IMG/VR virus record: IMGVR_UViG_3300020160_000370
Location: 1-22,815 of that record
Source: a virus
Reading direction: 5' to 3' (one strand)
Length of the DNA: 22,815 nucleotides
The notes under the pieces: model-generated
Told to the model about the DNA's origin: nothing
The model's input: only the letters and a program-made list of their open reading frames with translations
Database searches by the model: none
Part shown: positions 20,161 to 22,815 of the stretch, one piece after another
How the letters are laid out: the number at the start of each line of letters is the position of its first letter
Numbering within the stretch: the stretch's first letter is position 1
Made by a program: the position numbers and the translations under genes

Positions 20161-22815
20161 CAGCGGCAAGCTCGGGCTGGCCCTGCGGAACCAGGGCGCG
20201 TTCTCGCCGCTCCCCGTTCGCCGCGCCCCGATCGGTGGCCTGCGGCTGAACGCCGGGTCGCGCGGCTCGTACATTCCGCCCGACCAGCGCAAGAAGAAGC
20301 CCAGCGACGACGCACCGGACAACGTGCTCGAATGGTTCGGGGACGCCGCCGCCGATCTCGGCAAGGCTGCGGGCAACATCATCCCCGGCGCTGTGCACCT
20401 CGGTGCAGGCATCGCCAAGCAGGTCACCGCGCCCGTCCGCATGGGCTACGACGTGCTCAAGGGCGACCTCGAGCTGGGGGACGCCGCCAAGGTGGGCCTC
20501 ACCCTGCTCGCCCCGTGGGAGAAGGAGGAACTGGGCGTAGCCGACCTGGCCGACAAGTACACGCCGCTGTCGCAGCAGATGGGGCAGTCGTTCGGTCAGA
20601 CGGCGCTCCGGTTGCGTCACCCGACCCGCTACCTCGACGCCATCCGCGAGGGCAATATCGTGAACGTGGCGTTGGAGGACGCCGGCAACCTGTCGCTGTT
20701 CGCCGCTCCGCTCGCCAAGACGTTCGGAGTCGCTGGCCGTAGCGCCGAGGCGGCAGGCATGGGTTCGCAGGCGGCACGCACCGGCGCGGCTGGGGCGTTC
20801 GCACGGTTGGAGCGCGGCGCGAAGATCACGCAGAAGATGGGCGGGCAGTTCTCGGACCTGCCGATCTCGCTTCCCCGGCAGGGGTTGCGCGTAGCAGGCA
20901 AGCGCATCGGCGGCATGTTGCAGAAGTCCGAGGGGCTGCGCGCCCGCTTCCCCGAGTGGGCGACCCCCGAAGCGCGAGCGGCACGACGTGAGGCGCGCGC
21001 TGGTGACGTGCAGGCGCGGCGCCGAACGACCCACCTGACCAAGCGGTTTGAGCAGGAAGTCGGCGCACGCAGTCCGATCGACTCGCTGCCCGAGGAAGGC
21101 GCCGCGATGGCGCTCATCAACGGCGTCGGCCGCTACGACGACTTCGCCATTCGGCAGGCGCGCAAGGCAGGCGTTCCCGTGTCGTCGGGCGAGGTGCGCG
21201 AGATGCACCAACTCCACGACCTCCCCGAGCAGTCGTACTCGCCTGAGGCGCAGGCCATCGTGCGCGAGTACCAGGCCGGCACGCTCGCCCCCGAGATCCG
21301 CGCGCGGGTCGATCGGTACATGGAGGTCGCCCGCCGCGAGTTGGGCGCCGGGACCGAGAGGGCGCTACTGGGCAGCGGTCGCCGCAAGGGCACGCTCGAC
21401 CCCCGCTACCTGGGCGACGACCCGTTTGACGAGTACATCATCGACGCCCTCAAGGAGCGCGGCGTGGACAAGGCTGCGCTAGCCATGCTCGACCAGGGGC
21501 GCGCACAGGGCGTGACGTGGGACGACCTGCACGCACAGAACCCGGGGCTCGGAATCAGCGACATCCTCGACTCCCCCGACGTGTACCCGACCGCGTGGCG
21601 CCCGCCGATGCAGTCCGCTCTGCGGATTCAGGCGGGACTGGACGAGATGGTGGCGACGCGCAACGCTGCGCTCGGCCGCAACGACGCAGCGCCGAGGCTT
21701 CCGCTTCGCCCCGCCGACCAGCTCGCCGCAGGGCTGGGACGACCCGAGTACCTGCCCGGTGGCAACAGCGACATCGTGAACCCCCGCTCCAACCGGCAAG
21801 GGTTGGAGGGCACGAACATCGGCTTCAACGGCATCGTGGACGTGACCAGCGAGAACTTCCGTGGCACCGGCAAGTACCAGCCGTACTCGTTCCGTGCGCT
21901 CGCTGACCATCTTGGCCGCGAGGTGAGCCAGACCACCCGCAACGAGGCGTTGCTCCGGTGGGTGGAGTCGTCCACGAAGCGCGTAGACAAGGTGATCGAC
22001 CCGGCATGGCTCAGGCAGCAGCGCATTGAGGCCGAGCGCATGGCGATCGTTGAGCGCGCCACCGACGTGAAGGCCCGGGCGCAACAGCACTTCGGGCAGA
22101 TGGTGGACGATCTGTTGCGCGAACACAACCTCGAGGTGCTGCACGGCGACTTGGTGAATCCAAAGAACGGCGATTTCTCGCCCGACGTGGGCGCCGAATA
22201 CTCGCGCATCACGGAGGACACGCTGGTCGTCCCTGCGGGCACGAAGGAATCGCTGCGAAAGCGGTTCGACTCCAAGGACATGAACCTCGTCCTGCGCGGC
22301 CTGCGGGCCGTCAACGCCGCGTGGAAGCGCAACGTGCTCCCGTTCTCGGTGCGCTGGCACCTGGGCGACATGGTGGGCGGTGCGTTCATGTCGTGGACCG
22401 CCGGCGGCATCCCGCCGTGGGAGATGTTCGGCTCCATGAAGCGACTCGAGGACATCGGCCCGAACGCGCAGTCGCTGTTCGACAAGTACGTCATCGACAA
22501 CGAGAACTTCATCGACCAGGGCTTGAACATGCAGCAGATGGAGTGGCTGCGCGGCGAGGGCGTCGGCTTGCGGGAGCCCCGCACCCGGCTCGGTAAGCGG
22601 TACGACAACGTGCGGCAACGGTCGTTCAAGGCCAACGACGCGATCAACCGCTTCAACCGCCACCACTACGTCGCCGCCAAGTTGCAGAAGCTCCTTGACG
22701 AGAAGGGGCTGTCGCTGGACTCGCTGGCCGACGAGGCAGGCTGGCAGACGCCCGAGGTGCAGCGTGCGATCGAAGATGCGGTGACCGACGCCAACAAGAC
22801 GATGGGCGTGTTCGA
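20150..22815 (+). CDS. Very large internal virion/ejection-type protein (3' end beyond window)
   Basis: An open frame from ATG 20150 reaches the right edge without a stop (at least 888 residues). The N-terminus is basic with a proline turn (IPPDQRKKKPSDD), then amphipathic helices that could touch membrane (AADLGKAAGNIIPGAVHLG, then LSLFAAPLAKTFGVAGR). The middle is long and charged. Near the visible end is AAWKRNVLPFSVRWHLGDMVGG (about residues 726-747). A similar PRWH...N/D.VG motif occurs in some very large phage virion or polyvalent proteins, from memory. The size, following smaller helical proteins, suits the largest ejected protein of a short-tailed phage. No enzymatic motif was found in the visible part; one could lie beyond the window. 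Confidence 0.7.
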   Translation, partial: MAVDSGKLGLALRNQGAFSPLPVRRAPIGGLRLNAGSRGSYIPPDQRKKKPSDDAPDNVLEWFGDAAADLGKAAGNIIPGAVHLGAGIAKQVTAPVRMGYDVLKGDLELGDAAKVGLTLLAPWEKEELGVADLADKYTPLSQQMGQSFGQTALRLRHPTRYLDAIREGNIVNVALEDAGNLSLFAAPLAKTFGVAGRSAEAAGMGSQAARTGAAGAFARLERGAKITQKMGGQFSDLPISLPRQGLRVAGKRIGGMLQKSEGLRARFPEWATPEARAARREARAGDVQARRRTTHLTKRFEQEVGARSPIDSLPEEGAAMALINGVGRYDDFAIRQARKAGVPVSSGEVREMHQLHDLPEQSYSPEAQAIVREYQAGTLAPEIRARVDRYMEVARRELGAGTERALLGSGRRKGTLDPRYLGDDPFDEYIIDALKERGVDKAALAMLDQGRAQGVTWDDLHAQNPGLGISDILDSPDVYPTAWRPPMQSALRIQAGLDEMVATRNAALGRNDAAPRLPLRPADQLAAGLGRPEYLPGGNSDIVNPRSNRQGLEGTNIGFNGIVDVTSENFRGTGKYQPYSFRALADHLGREVSQTTRNEALLRWVESSTKRVDKVIDPAWLRQQRIEAERMAIVERATDVKARAQQHFGQMVDDLLREHNLEVLHGDLVNPKNGDFSPDVGAEYSRITEDTLVVPAGTKESLRKRFDSKDMNLVLRGLRAVNAAWKRNVLPFSVRWHLGDMVGGAFMSWTAGGIPPWEMFGSMKRLEDIGPNAQSLFDKYVIDNENFIDQGLNMQQMEWLRGEGVGLREPRTRLGKRYDNVRQRSFKANDAINRFNRHHYVAAKLQKLLDEKGLSLDSLADEAGWQTPEVQRAIEDAVTDANKTMGVF

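Noticed and set aside
21479-22666. Minus-strand frame (395 residues) at the right edge
   Set aside because: Shadow of the large rightward gene; composition is not protein-like and all other genes read rightward.
1-22815. tRNA genes, CRISPR arrays, insertion sequences, integrase or tape-measure gene
   Set aside because: None was seen on either strand: no cloverleaf-like arms in the gaps, no spaced repeat array (the four leader repeats are too short and irregular), no transposase or recombinase motif, and no tape-measure-like gene.

Overview
The window is a stretch of a double-stranded DNA bacteriophage genome. It has high G+C (roughly two-thirds by eye), and every convincing gene reads rightward. 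Genes are packed with 1-11 nt stop/start overlaps (ATGA, TGATG, TAATG), so most of it is probably translated as coupled operons. The amidase endolysin carries a C-terminal domain of a type I associate with secreted proteins of Actinobacteria, including Acidimicrobiia, and the small holin-like protein resembles actinophage holins. An actinobacterial host is therefore likely; this is inference. There is a portal / scaffold / HK97-type coat / adaptor / nozzle order, no tape-measure or tail-tube gene, and a terminal set of glycine/alanine/glutamine-rich and very large proteins like podovirus ejection proteins. Together these suggest a short-tailed (podovirus-like) virion.

Layout. 1-178: end of a gene, possibly the small terminase. 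175-1815: large terminase. 1806-2284: two small genes (a Cys4 zinc-ribbon protein and a 56-residue single-pass membrane protein). 2285-4282: portal. 4279-5010: scaffold. 5011-5254: non-coding leader with a good promoter-like sequence and four repeated hairpins. 5255-6508: major coat protein, followed by a 15-bp stem-loop. 6583-7711: three small head genes. 7714-8331: head-to-tail adaptor. 8331-9776: probable tail nozzle. 9776-10258: small structural protein. 10263-11646: lysis cassette (amidase, membrane/coiled-coil protein, small holin). 11710-15127: small beta-rich or appendage proteins. 15137-17140: large fibre-like protein with three LamG-like modules. 17140-17640: HNH endonuclease. 17640-17948: small unknown gene. 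18000 to the right edge: probable internal/ejection proteins, the last one (20150 to beyond 22815) open at the window edge.

How it works together. The terminase packages DNA through the portal into a shell of coat protein assembled on the scaffold. The adaptor and nozzle close the head and form the short tail. Appendage and fibre proteins contact the host, internal proteins are ejected with the DNA, and the amidase plus membrane proteins lyse the cell. Promoter-like sequences sit in the few real gaps (before the coat gene, 11710, 13832 and 18000).

The most unusual feature is the coat-gene leader. Its four copies of an 8-mer each place the same TGGATT hexaloop on a stem whose outer base pairs differ but remain complementary in three copies. 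This looks like a repeated RNA-protein binding element, possibly controlling coat protein synthesis or packaging.
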